The notes under the pieces were generated by a model. The model did not search any database, was not told the origin of the DNA, and was given only the letters and a program-made list of their open reading frames with translations. A program made the translations under genes and the position numbers. A DNA stretch of 64,000 bases, from positions 1 through 64,000 of the forward strand of contig CAZLTN010000012.1 of assembly GCA_964562455.1 (NCBI GenBank), given 5' to 3'. Below are positions 33,973 through 43,573 of this stretch, in pieces. Numbering within the stretch: the stretch's first letter is position 1; each line of letters starts with the position of its first letter. The DNA comes from Ravibacter sp964562455. GTDB lineage: Bacteria > Bacteroidota > Bacteroidia > Cytophagales > Spirosomataceae.

Positions 33973-35442
33973 TTAATAGCCCGGATTCTGGTCTTTTGAC
34001 GGATCAAGCATCTCGTTATAATTCATTTCCGAAAGCGGAATAGGCCAGAGGAGGTGCTTCGGTGCTACCGTTTTATTCTTACCGTAAGCGATCAGTTCGT
34101 TAAGCTTACCGCTTCTCCTCAGCTCATGCCAGCGTTTTCCTTCATAAAGGAACTCATATCCTCTTTCTTTGGTGACCAGGTCCAGAAAACCTTCGGCCGT
34201 GAGCTCCGAAATTTTATAATCTGCCTCTGAAGGTGTTCCCGGATCAAACCCGTAAGCCCTTCTTCTTACTTTATTCAATGCTTCCAGCGCCGCAGCCGAT
34301 ACCTGCCCGTCCGCCCTCGCAGCAGCTTCGGCATATATCAGCAGCACGTCGGCGTACCGGTAAACCGGCTGGTCATTACCCGCTCCGCTCTGGCTGATCG
34401 CCTGCCGATCTACATATTTCGAGCTTACAAGTGTATTGGCGCCCAGGCCAAAATTAATATTATCCCACAATTTTTTCCTCAGATCCTGGTCGTCCCAGTT
34501 CACGAAATTCGGGTTGGTCTTGTCGCCGTGCACCGCATAAGCCCCGCCGAAATTGAAAAGATTGGTACTGGGATGATTCGAAATCCAGAGGATATAATTC
34601 CCCTGCTCGGCGAGCCTCGAAAATTTAAAATAGAAAATTTCTTCGGGAGTCGTCAGTATCTCAGGCCCGAAGAGATTTTGCTGGAAATCGGTGGCGGAAG
34701 CGACCTTCACCAGGCTGAATTTCCCCGAATCCATCACCTGCTTCGCACGCACCGCCGCCTGCGCATAGTTACCCAGTTCCAGGTAAACATCGGCCAGCAG
34801 CGATCTTGCAGCCCAGACAGAGGGCCGCCCGATATCTTTGGGTGTCTCCGGCAAACCTGCCTCGGCGGCGGCGAGATCCGAGAGTATCAGATCGTAAACT
34901 TCGCTGACGGGGCTTTTGGGAAGGTCCTTTTCATTCATGTTGACCTCGGTCCTCAGCGGGATGCTCCCCCAGTTCCTCACCAGGTGAAAGTAGGTGAAAG
35001 CCCTGAGAAACCTTGCTTCTGCGACGTATTTGCCGATATCCTCCTGACTGATAGAAGATCCCTTCGGGGCATTTTCTATGACCAGGTTTGCATTCCGGAT
35101 GGCCAGGTAAAAGGAATTCCAGAAGCCGGCTACTCTTGTGATATTCGCGTCGTTAAGCCCCTGGTAATCGCTCAGGGGTGTCCAGCTTCCCCGTCCGTAC
35201 ATCCAGTCCGACTGGCATTCCAGGGTAGCGACATAATTAGCAATGGTATTGATCCTCAACGGCCGGTAGATAGCGTTTACCGCTGTTTCTACTTCTTCTC
35301 CCGTATTGTAAAATACCTCAACCGCCAGCGATTTCGGCGATTCGACCAACATGCTATCGCAGGAGCTCACCACTCCTCCCAGGGCTGCAACGCAGCAGAT
35401 TGTGAGCAGTTGCTGTTTTATATAGGTTATTTTTCTGTTCAT
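33973..35442 (-). CDS. SusD/RagB family nutrient-binding lipoprotein (locus 2)
   Basis: 489-residue SusD-like lipoprotein. Lipobox SSC with Cys28. Landmarks: VAEARFLRAFTYFHLVRNWGSIPLRTE (helical SusD-like N-terminal domain), VYRYADVLLIYAEAAARADG, and the C-terminal LLWPIPLSEMNYNEMLDPSKDQNPGY ending, which is typical of this branch. It is 38 bases downstream of the SusC gene and precedes the FAD oxidoreductase. It would form the lid of the locus-2 importer. Confidence 0.95.
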   Translation of the reverse strand: MNRKITYIKQQLLTICCVAALGGVVSSCDSMLVESPKSLAVEVFYNTGEEVETAVNAIYRPLRINTIANYVATLECQSDWMYGRGSWTPLSDYQGLNDANITRVAGFWNSFYLAIRNANLVIENAPKGSSISQEDIGKYVAEARFLRAFTYFHLVRNWGSIPLRTEVNMNEKDLPKSPVSEVYDLILSDLAAAEAGLPETPKDIGRPSVWAARSLLADVYLELGNYAQAAVRAKQVMDSGKFSLVKVASATDFQQNLFGPEILTTPEEIFYFKFSRLAEQGNYILWISNHPSTNLFNFGGAYAVHGDKTNPNFVNWDDQDLRKKLWDNINFGLGANTLVSSKYVDRQAISQSGAGNDQPVYRYADVLLIYAEAAARADGQVSAAALEALNKVRRRAYGFDPGTPSEADYKISELTAEGFLDLVTKERGYEFLYEGKRWHELRRSGKLNELIAYGKNKTVAPKHLLWPIPLSEMNYNEMLDPSKDQNPGY

Positions 35443-35480
35443 GATGCTTGATTTAGCGGTCTAAAAGTTATTTCCCGGCT

Positions 35481-38400
35481 TCAAAAACCAATTCTTACCC
35501 CCGCCGTGACCGATTTGGCTACCGGGTAGCTGTTATGATCGATCCTGAAGTTCGTTTCAGGGTCCCACCACGAATACCCGGTAAAGGTCAGCAGGTTTTG
35601 CCCGCTTACATAGACGTACAGGTTACGCAAAGCTTTTGACCTGATCAGCCCGACTGTCAGGTTATAACCTATCGAAATGTTCTTTAAGCGGAGATAAGAC
35701 CCGTCCTCGATAAACCGCTCCGACATGCGTACAGGCGACCTCAGGCTGATTTTCGGGTATTGGGCATCCGGCGAATCCGGCGTCCAGTGGTTATAGAATA
35801 CTGACCGGGGCATGTTCAGGCCGAAGCCGTAGTCCATAGTATTGGTGATCGCGCTGGCATTGAATATATCATTGCCCTGCGACCCCTGCCAGAACATATT
35901 GAATTCAAATCCCTTGTAAGTCAGGTTGGAGCTGAGCCCGTAGATAAAATTGGGGTTAGCATCGCCTATATAGGTCTTGTCGGCCTGGGTAATCGTACCG
36001 TCTTCATTGACATCTTTAAATACAATAAAGCCATTGGAATCGTACCCCGCTTCCTTATATCCCCAGAATTGCCCGATGGGCCGTCCTTCTCTCAGGATAC
36101 CCGTCGCATCATTTACGATGATGACGCCGATATTGTCGCGGAGAATATCCTCCCCGCCATAAAGGCTCACAACTTTATTCCTGTTAAAAGAAATATTGGC
36201 GTTCACATCCCATGCTAAATCTCCCCGCTTCAGAATAAGGGCATCTGCACCGAACTCGATCCCCTTATTCTGTACTTTCCCGACATTCATAACGGTGCTG
36301 GTGTACCCCAGCGACGACGGGAGCGATACCACGCTCAGCAGGTCGCGCGTATTTTTCACATAGTAGTCTGCTGTCAGGAGAAGGCGGTTTCCAAATAGCC
36401 CCAGATCCAGCCCGGCATCGAACTGGGCAGTGGTTTCCCATTTCAGGTTACCCGGCAGGCGCGTACCCGGCGAAAATGTATTGGCCAGGGCGTCGTTGAA
36501 AATCGTCCTGTCCGCGACCAGGTTGTTCAAAGTCATATAAGGAGTAACTCCCTGGTTACCTGTAATACCCCAGCTGGTTCTGAGCTTCAGATCAGATACC
36601 ACACGGTTGTCGGCAAGGAAATCTTCGTTCGATACTCTCCAGGCCAGCGCAGCGGAAGGAAAATGGCCCCATTTCGAGCCCGGGCTGTAAACAGATGACC
36701 CGTCTCTCCTGATGCTGGCGGTTACAAGATACCGGTTATCATACGCATAATTAACGCGCCCGAGGAAAGAAACCAGCACAGACCTGCTGTAGCCTGAAGT
36801 GGCTATGTTCTGGTTGGCAGCCGCCCCGATATTGTAAGATTCGAAAATATCGCTCAGGAACCCGGTCCCGCCGGCGTTCAGGCTCGTCGCCCGGGAGTCC
36901 TGTAAAGTAATCCCCGCTACAGCGCTCAGGCTGTGCTTGTCGTCAAATGTTTTGATGTAATTCAGCGTATTTTCATTCAGAAGGCTGGTAAACTGACTGG
37001 AGCCGACATTAGCTATCCCTTGTGAATTAAAAAACTTCCTGGTAGTATAGTTATCCGTCCTGTCGTCCCTGTTCTCTATCCCGCCCGCTACCTTCAGAAT
37101 CAGGTCGGGCGTAATCTTGTAAGACAAACCCAGGTTGGCAAGCAGCACATTCGCCATTACGGCGCTGTTTTGCTCGTTAATAAAATTGATCGGGTTCCTG
37201 ATATCGGTAGCAATAAACGGATAAGCCGTCGACAAAACCGTATAAGACCCGTCCGGGTTATAGGGAGTAAGAGTAGGTGGTGCAGAAATCGCCGCAGCAA
37301 TCATGGATCCCCCTCTCGACCCGCCGCCACTGTCCTTTCTTTCAGTAGCCAGCCGGCTGACCGTGCTCGTAAAATCGATCGTAAACTTGTCGCTGGCTTT
37401 ATGGGAAATGTTGGTCTGGAGGGAATAACGGTTGTAATTGCTTCCCTTTATGATTCCCTGCTGCCCGAAAACGCTGCCTGATATGGAAAATAAGGTTTTT
37501 TCGTTCCCTCCGCTGACATTCAATGCGGAAGTCATGATAGGAGCGCGCTGGAAAACAAAATCCTGCCAGTCGAACCCTTCTCCTAAATTATCGATGTCCT
37601 GCTGGGAAAAGAAGGGCTTGATATTATCGTTGACGGCCTGCTCGTTATAAAACTGCGCGTATTCTTTTGCATTCATGAGATCGAGTTTCCTGATCAGCTT
37701 CTGGCTGCTGTAGCTGGTCTCAAAATCGACGTGCGTCCGTCCTTTCTTGCCTTTTTTAGTCGTAATGATCACTACCCCGTTTGCTCCCCTCGACCCGTAT
37801 ATTGCGGTGGCGGAAGCATCTTTCAGTATCTCAAGGCTTTCTATGTCCGAATTGTTGAGGTGGGTCGGATTGCCGCTTACCGGGAATCCGTCGATCACAT
37901 ACAATGGTTCGTTAGACCCCTGGATGGAGTTGCCGCCCCGTATTCTCACTGAGATACCCGCCCCGGGAGCGCCGGAGCCCTGGCGGATGTGCACGCCTGG
38001 CGCACGCCCGGAAAGAGACTGCAAAACGTTTGCGTTCGGAAATGCATTCAGCTCTTTGGCTTTCACCTGGGAAACCGACCCGGTCAGATCGCTTTTTTTC
38101 ACAACACCATACCCGATTACCACGAGCTCTTCCAGCGATTTGAGGTCGGGGTTCATGGTAACTTCAAGCGACGACCTGTTGCCGACTATTATCTCCCTGG
38201 TCTCATAGCCCACAAAAGAAAACACCAGCACAGTATTCTCTCCCGGTACCGAAAGTGAAAACTGTCCGTCTATGTCCGTTGAAATTCCCCTTTGGGTTCC
38301 TTTTACGACGACGCTGACTCCCGGCAGGCCGGCGCCCAGTTCATCGAGCACCTTTCCTTTTACTTCATGCTCTGCCGGCCGGAGCAGCTCTATCTTCCGC

Positions 38401-38804
38401 TCTTCCTTTTCGATACGCTCCGGCCACTGTATCCGTTCGGCGAGGGGCCTGTTTTCCAGGCGCCCCGGAGGAAGCTGCTCCTTCCGCACCCGCGACGATT
38501 TTTCGCCCGCAGGGGTAACTACGATAACTTTATCGATAATCGTGTAGTGCAAACCGTGCTTTGCGAAAAGCTGGTCAAGCACTGCCTGTAAACTGCCGTT
38601 TCTTATCCGCACCGTCACCCGCGATTTGTCCTTCAGCAAATCGGTCTGCAGCCAGAATGTATAGCCCGTCTGTTTTTCAATCTGGTCCATCACTTCCAGC
38701 ATGCTGGAGTTCCTTGCAGACAAGCTGATACGCTGCGCGTGGCCGCTGGCAAATACATGCAGGCATGAAATCAATACCAGTAAGGTTACGTGCTTCAGTC
38801 TCAT
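35481..38804 (-). CDS. SusC/RagA TonB-dependent transporter with STN domain (locus 2)
   Basis: About 1107-residue outer-membrane importer. The start at 38804 gives a standard signal peptide (MRLKHVTLLVLISCLHVFASGHA); the frame continues upstream to 38921, but that extension is not signal-like. Domain order: STN (about 25-100), a spacer, a CarboxypepD-regulatory-like domain (about 148-215, GKVLDELGAGLPGVSVVVKG), a plug from ELVVIGYGVVKKSDLTGSVS, and the barrel ending ...RIGF. The STN domain pairs with the FecR and sigma genes directly upstream, so induction by the ligand is expected. Confidence 0.96.
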   Translation of the reverse strand: MRLKHVTLLVLISCLHVFASGHAQRISLSARNSSMLEVMDQIEKQTGYTFWLQTDLLKDKSRVTVRIRNGSLQAVLDQLFAKHGLHYTIIDKVIVVTPAGEKSSRVRKEQLPPGRLENRPLAERIQWPERIEKEERKIELLRPAEHEVKGKVLDELGAGLPGVSVVVKGTQRGISTDIDGQFSLSVPGENTVLVFSFVGYETREIIVGNRSSLEVTMNPDLKSLEELVVIGYGVVKKSDLTGSVSQVKAKELNAFPNANVLQSLSGRAPGVHIRQGSGAPGAGISVRIRGGNSIQGSNEPLYVIDGFPVSGNPTHLNNSDIESLEILKDASATAIYGSRGANGVVIITTKKGKKGRTHVDFETSYSSQKLIRKLDLMNAKEYAQFYNEQAVNDNIKPFFSQQDIDNLGEGFDWQDFVFQRAPIMTSALNVSGGNEKTLFSISGSVFGQQGIIKGSNYNRYSLQTNISHKASDKFTIDFTSTVSRLATERKDSGGGSRGGSMIAAAISAPPTLTPYNPDGSYTVLSTAYPFIATDIRNPINFINEQNSAVMANVLLANLGLSYKITPDLILKVAGGIENRDDRTDNYTTRKFFNSQGIANVGSSQFTSLLNENTLNYIKTFDDKHSLSAVAGITLQDSRATSLNAGGTGFLSDIFESYNIGAAANQNIATSGYSRSVLVSFLGRVNYAYDNRYLVTASIRRDGSSVYSPGSKWGHFPSAALAWRVSNEDFLADNRVVSDLKLRTSWGITGNQGVTPYMTLNNLVADRTIFNDALANTFSPGTRLPGNLKWETTAQFDAGLDLGLFGNRLLLTADYYVKNTRDLLSVVSLPSSLGYTSTVMNVGKVQNKGIEFGADALILKRGDLAWDVNANISFNRNKVVSLYGGEDILRDNIGVIIVNDATGILREGRPIGQFWGYKEAGYDSNGFIVFKDVNEDGTITQADKTYIGDANPNFIYGLSSNLTYKGFEFNMFWQGSQGNDIFNASAITNTMDYGFGLNMPRSVFYNHWTPDSPDAQYPKISLRSPVRMSERFIEDGSYLRLKNISIGYNLTVGLIRSKALRNLYVYVSGQNLLTFTGYSWWDPETNFRIDHNSYPVAKSVTAGVRIGF

Positions 38805-39091
38805 GATCAGTTTTTTTTGCAAAAGCCTCCCCCCGGGACATCCCCGGAAATATGTGGCGGCGCTTTCCGGCCACGTTTTCCCTTTTGCGCTGAGCAATAG
38901 GTAATTGGTAAAATAATCCATACTTTTGTTTGAGTTGGATGAAAAATAAATCTGAACGTTTATAAGTCCGATCCCATTGCAAAATGAGATCCTGTCATCC
39001 CAACGCCCGTGCCGCGAGTGGCCTCAACACTCCGGCACTTTTCATCGGAATGACTTTACCGGCCTCAACCTTGTTGACCCGGTACCGGTGG

Positions 39092-40306
39092 TCATTTACT
39101 GATTATAATCTTTTTACCTTCCGTTTTTATGTTTATTCCACTGACTTCCAGAATCTGAAAGATCTTCGAAGCCGGAACATTCCTTGAAGTTCCTGCCCTG
39201 AAACGGATATGCTCCACGTCGCCCCGGTATTCGACCTCTACATCGTACCACCGGGCGATCTGCCGCATGATCGTAGACAGCTCGGCGTTTTCAAACCTGA
39301 ACTGCCCGTTTTTCCAGGCAATGGACTCCTCTATATCTGCTTTGGATACTTCTATTTCCTCGGTAAGCTTCCTGACCGAAGCTTTCTGCCCGGGCGAAAG
39401 CGTGACGTTTTTAAGGCCGGTCGCTTTGGCTTCATCTGTACCGTAATCTATCTTGACTTTCCCGGTCAGCAGGGTTGTCGTAATGTCGCCTTCATCCGAA
39501 TACCCGCTTACATTGAACTCCGTGCCAAGTACTTCGACGGTTTGCTTACCCAAAACTACCTTGAAAGGTACTTTATCGGCGCCTGTATGGGTAACCTCAA
39601 AATAGGCTTCCCCGGTTAGCTCCACCCGCCGCTCTTTCCCTTCAAACCAGGTAGGAAATCGCAAGGAAGACTGGGCATTCAGCCAGACCCGGCTCCCGTC
39701 CGGTAATCTCAGGCGGTATTGCCCCCCTTTCGGCGTGGAAATGGTATTAAACTTGGCGTTTCCGGAAGAAACAGCTTTTGCCGAAGACATGTCATAGGCG
39801 ATATAACCTTCCTCCGATTTGAGTATAACCGTCTGATCCTGGCGGGCGATCTCACCCGTATGGGCCTTGTCCAGGTCAATTTCCTGGCCCCCGTCGAGCG
39901 TAAGGATAGCGCGGTTCCCGCCGGGTAAAAGCTCGATGGAAGCCGAGCCTGCGGGTTGATCGCCCGCTTTATCAAAGCGCAGCAATCCCCATCCGGCAAC
40001 TGCCGCCAACACGACAGCCGCAGCATATTTTATATAACGCTTATATGTAAACGGAAACCGGCGCCTGTTTCCTTCTCTCACTCCTTCCCTGACCTTTGCT
40101 CTTGCCGCTTCCCTGTCCCGGGCCCCATAGCCGGGAAGCTCCTCCAGGAGAAACGCTTCATCGGTAAGCTTCGAGAACAGCCGCTCATTTTCCTCGCTGT
40201 GCTTACGCCAGGCATTCAGCTTTTCCTGCTCGTCAACCGACAGCTCTCCGCGTAAGTGACTCACAATCAACTGACCTATGTTATAATATTCCCCGTAATT
40301 ATCCAT
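39092..40306 (-). CDS. FecR family anti-sigma factor (locus 2)
   Basis: 404-residue anti-sigma/sensor protein. A cytoplasmic N-terminal segment with an RGELSVDEQEKLNAW motif leads to a membrane helix (about 92-108), then the FecR domain (about 185-280, GGQYRLRLPDGSRVWLNAQSSLRFP; GEAYFEVTH) and C-terminal DUF4974 (about 330-400). The gap to SusC is 287 bases, which leaves room for a promoter used by the cognate sigma factor. Role as in locus 1. Confidence 0.95.
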   Translation of the reverse strand: MDNYGEYYNIGQLIVSHLRGELSVDEQEKLNAWRKHSEENERLFSKLTDEAFLLEELPGYGARDREAARAKVREGVREGNRRRFPFTYKRYIKYAAAVVLAAVAGWGLLRFDKAGDQPAGSASIELLPGGNRAILTLDGGQEIDLDKAHTGEIARQDQTVILKSEEGYIAYDMSSAKAVSSGNAKFNTISTPKGGQYRLRLPDGSRVWLNAQSSLRFPTWFEGKERRVELTGEAYFEVTHTGADKVPFKVVLGKQTVEVLGTEFNVSGYSDEGDITTTLLTGKVKIDYGTDEAKATGLKNVTLSPGQKASVRKLTEEIEVSKADIEESIAWKNGQFRFENAELSTIMRQIARWYDVEVEYRGDVEHIRFRAGTSRNVPASKIFQILEVSGINIKTEGKKIIISK

Positions 40307-40407
40307 AATCCATCTGTTCGTGCTATATAGACACCTGAAAAGAGGAAGTGGATAAAGAAGTATGGATTTTTTTTAATTTATTAGTAAAATCCGAAGTGCC
40401 GGTACGA

Positions 40408-40983
40408 TCAGGCATCCAGCAAAAAAATAAGCAAAGCCATCAATTCCGGCCTGAGCCGGGTTCTGAGTATCTCAAGCGCCTTCTGTTTTTGCTTTTTTAC
40501 AGTATTAACCGATATGCCCAGCTCGTCTGCTATCTCCTGGTTCTTTTTCCCTTCCAGGTAAGCGAGCCTGCTTATTTTCTGGTACGGCTCCGGAAGGGAC
40601 CTGACAGCGCTCAGCAGCGAATCAAGCACCTCTGCCGTAATGATAGTATCCACAACAGTCGCCTCCGATACCGGCTCATCGGGCTGTGCGGAAGCATAGC
40701 TGCTGACCACCTTCTCATGTCGTATACTATTCAGGCAGGCGTTTTTTACGGTAGCATATAAAAAATTCTTGATCGAAACAGGGTTATTCTCAACCAGTTC
40801 CCGCATCTGCCAATACCTGATAAAGGCTTCCTGCGCCATATCGTCGGCAAGGTCGTGGTCTTTTATCAGCTTAAAAGCGAAATAGGAAAGCCGGTCAAAA
40901 TAGGTATCAAACAGGAAATTAAGCTCCTTCTCACCGAAGCTTCCGGTCCTGCCCGGTACGATATCTTTGTTAAAAATTTTCAT
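40408..40983 (-). CDS. ECF RNA polymerase sigma factor (locus 2)
   Basis: 191-residue sigma-70 family factor of the Bacteroidota FecI-like group. Region 2 is ELNFLFDTYFDRLSYFAFKLIKDHDLADDMAQEAFIRYW, and region 4 is LPEPYQKISRLAYLEGKKNQEIADELGISVNTVKKQKQKALEILR. It is 101 bases upstream of its FecR partner and 27 bases after the Gfo/Idh/MocA gene, so the enzyme genes upstream and the sigma gene may share a transcript, an arrangement in which catabolic and regulatory genes are co-controlled. Confidence 0.93.
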   Translation of the reverse strand: MKIFNKDIVPGRTGSFGEKELNFLFDTYFDRLSYFAFKLIKDHDLADDMAQEAFIRYWQMRELVENNPVSIKNFLYATVKNACLNSIRHEKVVSSYASAQPDEPVSEATVVDTIITAEVLDSLLSAVRSLPEPYQKISRLAYLEGKKNQEIADELGISVNTVKKQKQKALEILRTRLRPELMALLIFLLDA

Positions 40984-41010
40984 ATGATCCGGAACTTTCC
41001 GCTGTCCCGC

Positions 41011-42111
41011 TTAGGCGAGACGTACCTCTTTACCGCTTTTTACGGCGGCATAAATAGCTTCGACGATCCTGATATCCCGGAGCCCTTCCTCGCCGGGTAC
41101 CGTCAGCGGTGTGCCGTTCATAATGGCAAGCGCATCGTCGTCCATCTGACGGGCCTGCTGGTTTTCAATCGGATGGTCTATTACGCCGAGCGTACTGGTC
41201 CCCTTGTTGTTTCTATAGGATGAAAAAGGCTCCATGAAAAGCGTTCCCTTTTCATAATTCACTTTCAGGTAATTGGCATTTGCTCCGTGGCCTCCCATAC
41301 AGCTCGCTATGGCTCCGGAAGGGAATTTCAGCTGGAACATCATCATTTCGTCTGCCTCGTTGAAAATCTCAGGCCGGTTGACGATCGACTGGGCCGTTAC
41401 AGCAACAGGCTCCTCGCCGGCCGCCAGCCTTGCACCCTGGAGCGCATAAACCCCCATATCATACATAGAACCGCCACCTACTGCCTTTTGCATCTTCCAA
41501 TGCCCTTTCCGGCTTTCAGTGTAGGAAGCAGCCACGCTGATGTACTTCACCTTTCCCAGCTTCTGCTCACGGGCGATGTCCATGTATTCGCGCGTGTTGG
41601 GATCGTGCTGGCATCTGTACCCTATGGCAAGGCCTACTTTCCGATCCTTGCAGGCCTTTATCATCTCCTGGCAATCCTTCGAAGTGAGGGCCATAGGCTT
41701 TTCGCAGAAAACGTGCTTTCCTGCTTTTGCAGCCCTGATGACATATTCTTTATGCATCGACGGCGGAAGTACTACATATACTATATCTATATCGGGGTTG
41801 TCCTTTATAGAATCAAAATCCTGGTAATTATATATGTTCTTGTCTTTTATCCCGTACTTTTCCTTCCAGGCTTTCGCCTTATCGGGGGTACCTGTGACGA
41901 TACCGGCCAGGTGGCAATTCTTTGTAAGCTGCAATGCCGGCGCCAGCAGGTCGGTAGCATAATACCCCAACCCGACAAGCGCGACGCCCAGGCTTTTCTT
42001 TTGCCTGACACCTGCGATAACGGAAGGCGCAAGCGCCGTCGTGGCCATTATGGCGGCCCCTTTTACTAAAAAGTGGCGTCTTGAAACTATTAAAGGTCGC
42101 TTATTGTCCAT
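41011..42111 (-). CDS. Gfo/Idh/MocA family oxidoreductase, Tat-exported
   Basis: 366-residue NAD(P)-dependent dehydrogenase of the glucose-fructose oxidoreductase group. A Tat signal (SRRHFLVKGAAIMATTALAP) is followed by the Rossmann motif VALVGLGYYATDLLAPAL, and the family motif CEKPMAL carries the conserved Lys. The family acts on sugars and inositols, often with tightly bound cofactor when exported. It is 84 bases downstream of the ceramidase-like gene and upstream of the sigma/FecR/SusCD set, so it is likely a periplasmic processing enzyme for the same ligand. Confidence 0.92.
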   Translation of the reverse strand: MDNKRPLIVSRRHFLVKGAAIMATTALAPSVIAGVRQKKSLGVALVGLGYYATDLLAPALQLTKNCHLAGIVTGTPDKAKAWKEKYGIKDKNIYNYQDFDSIKDNPDIDIVYVVLPPSMHKEYVIRAAKAGKHVFCEKPMALTSKDCQEMIKACKDRKVGLAIGYRCQHDPNTREYMDIAREQKLGKVKYISVAASYTESRKGHWKMQKAVGGGSMYDMGVYALQGARLAAGEEPVAVTAQSIVNRPEIFNEADEMMMFQLKFPSGAIASCMGGHGANANYLKVNYEKGTLFMEPFSSYRNNKGTSTLGVIDHPIENQQARQMDDDALAIMNGTPLTVPGEEGLRDIRIVEAIYAAVKSGKEVRLA

Positions 42112-42195
42112 AGCTATCGGTCGTACTGGTTATTTGGAAATGACTTTAACCGCAATTTAATATAGGTTCCGATTAAAAGCAGGAAGACGCCTATC

Positions 42196-43488
42196 TTATT
42201 TTGTAAGCGGGGTCGCTATTTTTACAGCGGCTTCTTTAATAATTTCTCCTAGTTTCGGACCATAGAAGCTCACGCTCGATTCATATCCGCCGCCCCCGGT
42301 ATATTTATCTTCTGCCAGGATGTAGCTGATCCATTCGTTAGCCAGCCCGCCAATGGCGACATGCTTTACCCGGCCGTTTCTCAGCGATTCTTTGACGGCT
42401 ACACCCAATTCGGCCGTCATCTCCCCCGGTATTCCCACAAGTACGAAATCACCGATCCTGACCGCCCCCATCCCCACTCTTTCGGGCCCCATTGCTTTCA
42501 TAATGATACCGGCGGTTTGTTCGTTCAGGCCGTATTCGGAACCGCCGGTTTTCATGAAATCGGGGTGCGCGACCTGCTCCGGCAAATCGATCGTCTCATA
42601 ATTATACGCCAGCTCGCTGACAGCAGCAGGCCGAATGGTATTGTAGACGTCCAGCGCTTTTTCAGCTATCATTTTCCCGTAAACCTGAATCTTCCGGTAG
42701 GGATCGATTCCACTGTCGTACACCGGCGACTGATCACCTTCCGCCCCATTGTAGTACATGACAGTTACACCCTTGCCGATTGACTTTTCCATTTCGGTTT
42801 GCAGGTAGCCAGGCCATTCCGCCGAGAGCAGCATATCGGCATCGCCGATAAATGTAGGGTGCGCGGTCCAGTTGACCAATGCGGCCATCGGAAGCCCGTT
42901 GGCAAGGTCTATCCGGGTAACTATCAGCTCGTTATCAATAATTTTATCGCGACGGCGGTTACGGTTCAACCCGTCAAGCTTAACACTGGCTGTACCGATT
43001 TTTACATCCCGGTAATTCCTGTCGGCATCCGAAACCAGCTTTTCTATTTTATCGAGCAGGAAAGCAAGCAATTCAGGCTGAAAAATACCTATCTGCGGAA
43101 CACCAAATACATTTTTACTATTGATAGCTGCCATTTCAAGGCTACCGTGCGAATGACTTGGAAGTAAAGTAAGATTCCGCTCTTTCCACCCGCTTTTTTC
43201 AACCCGTTTCAATAAATTGGCTTTAAAATTGGAAGGCAGCCCGAGAATATCGATTGTAATGATGAGATACTTTTCGTTCCCTTTTTTCAGCGCCAGCGCT
43301 TTCGCCATGATCGGGTCATGAATTCCTTCTGCCGGTTTGTTCATACGGTTTCCATACCCGCCTAACGTATATTTCATTTCTATCGGCGGGGTAATATCCG
43401 CCGCGGCGGCATTAGCAGTAACATGACGGGCATCGACATGGGTAGCGATTATCAGAACGACCGACAAAACCAGCGCAAGCTTTTTCAT
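42196..43488 (-). CDS. Neutral/alkaline ceramidase-like N-terminal domain protein
   Basis: 430-residue secreted protein (signal MKKLALVLSVVLIIATHVDA) matching the N-terminal catalytic domain of neutral ceramidases. Seen: AAADITPP and GGYGNRMNKPAEGIHDPIMAKALAL at the start, the metal-binding-like SHSHGS, and TAHPTFIGDADMLLSAEWPGYL with a predicted metal-ligand His. It is much shorter than true bacterial neutral ceramidases (about 650 residues) and lacks their C-terminal domain. In Bacteroidota nutrient loci such proteins may act on amides or esters other than ceramide. First gene of the locus-2 strand run. Confidence 0.88.
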   Translation of the reverse strand: MKKLALVLSVVLIIATHVDARHVTANAAAADITPPIEMKYTLGGYGNRMNKPAEGIHDPIMAKALALKKGNEKYLIITIDILGLPSNFKANLLKRVEKSGWKERNLTLLPSHSHGSLEMAAINSKNVFGVPQIGIFQPELLAFLLDKIEKLVSDADRNYRDVKIGTASVKLDGLNRNRRRDKIIDNELIVTRIDLANGLPMAALVNWTAHPTFIGDADMLLSAEWPGYLQTEMEKSIGKGVTVMYYNGAEGDQSPVYDSGIDPYRKIQVYGKMIAEKALDVYNTIRPAAVSELAYNYETIDLPEQVAHPDFMKTGGSEYGLNEQTAGIIMKAMGPERVGMGAVRIGDFVLVGIPGEMTAELGVAVKESLRNGRVKHVAIGGLANEWISYILAEDKYTGGGGYESSVSFYGPKLGEIIKEAAVKIATPLTK

Positions 43489-43573
43489 TTGGGAACAGGC
43501 ATTTTTCGCTAAATCTAATAAATCCCGCCAAGAGTTGCTAACTTGCTACCGGGTATCGTCATGCGTATAGAAA

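Noticed and set aside
38805..38921. 39-residue N-terminal extension of the locus-2 SusC
   Set aside because: It is not signal-like; the internal ATG at 38804 begins a standard signal peptide.
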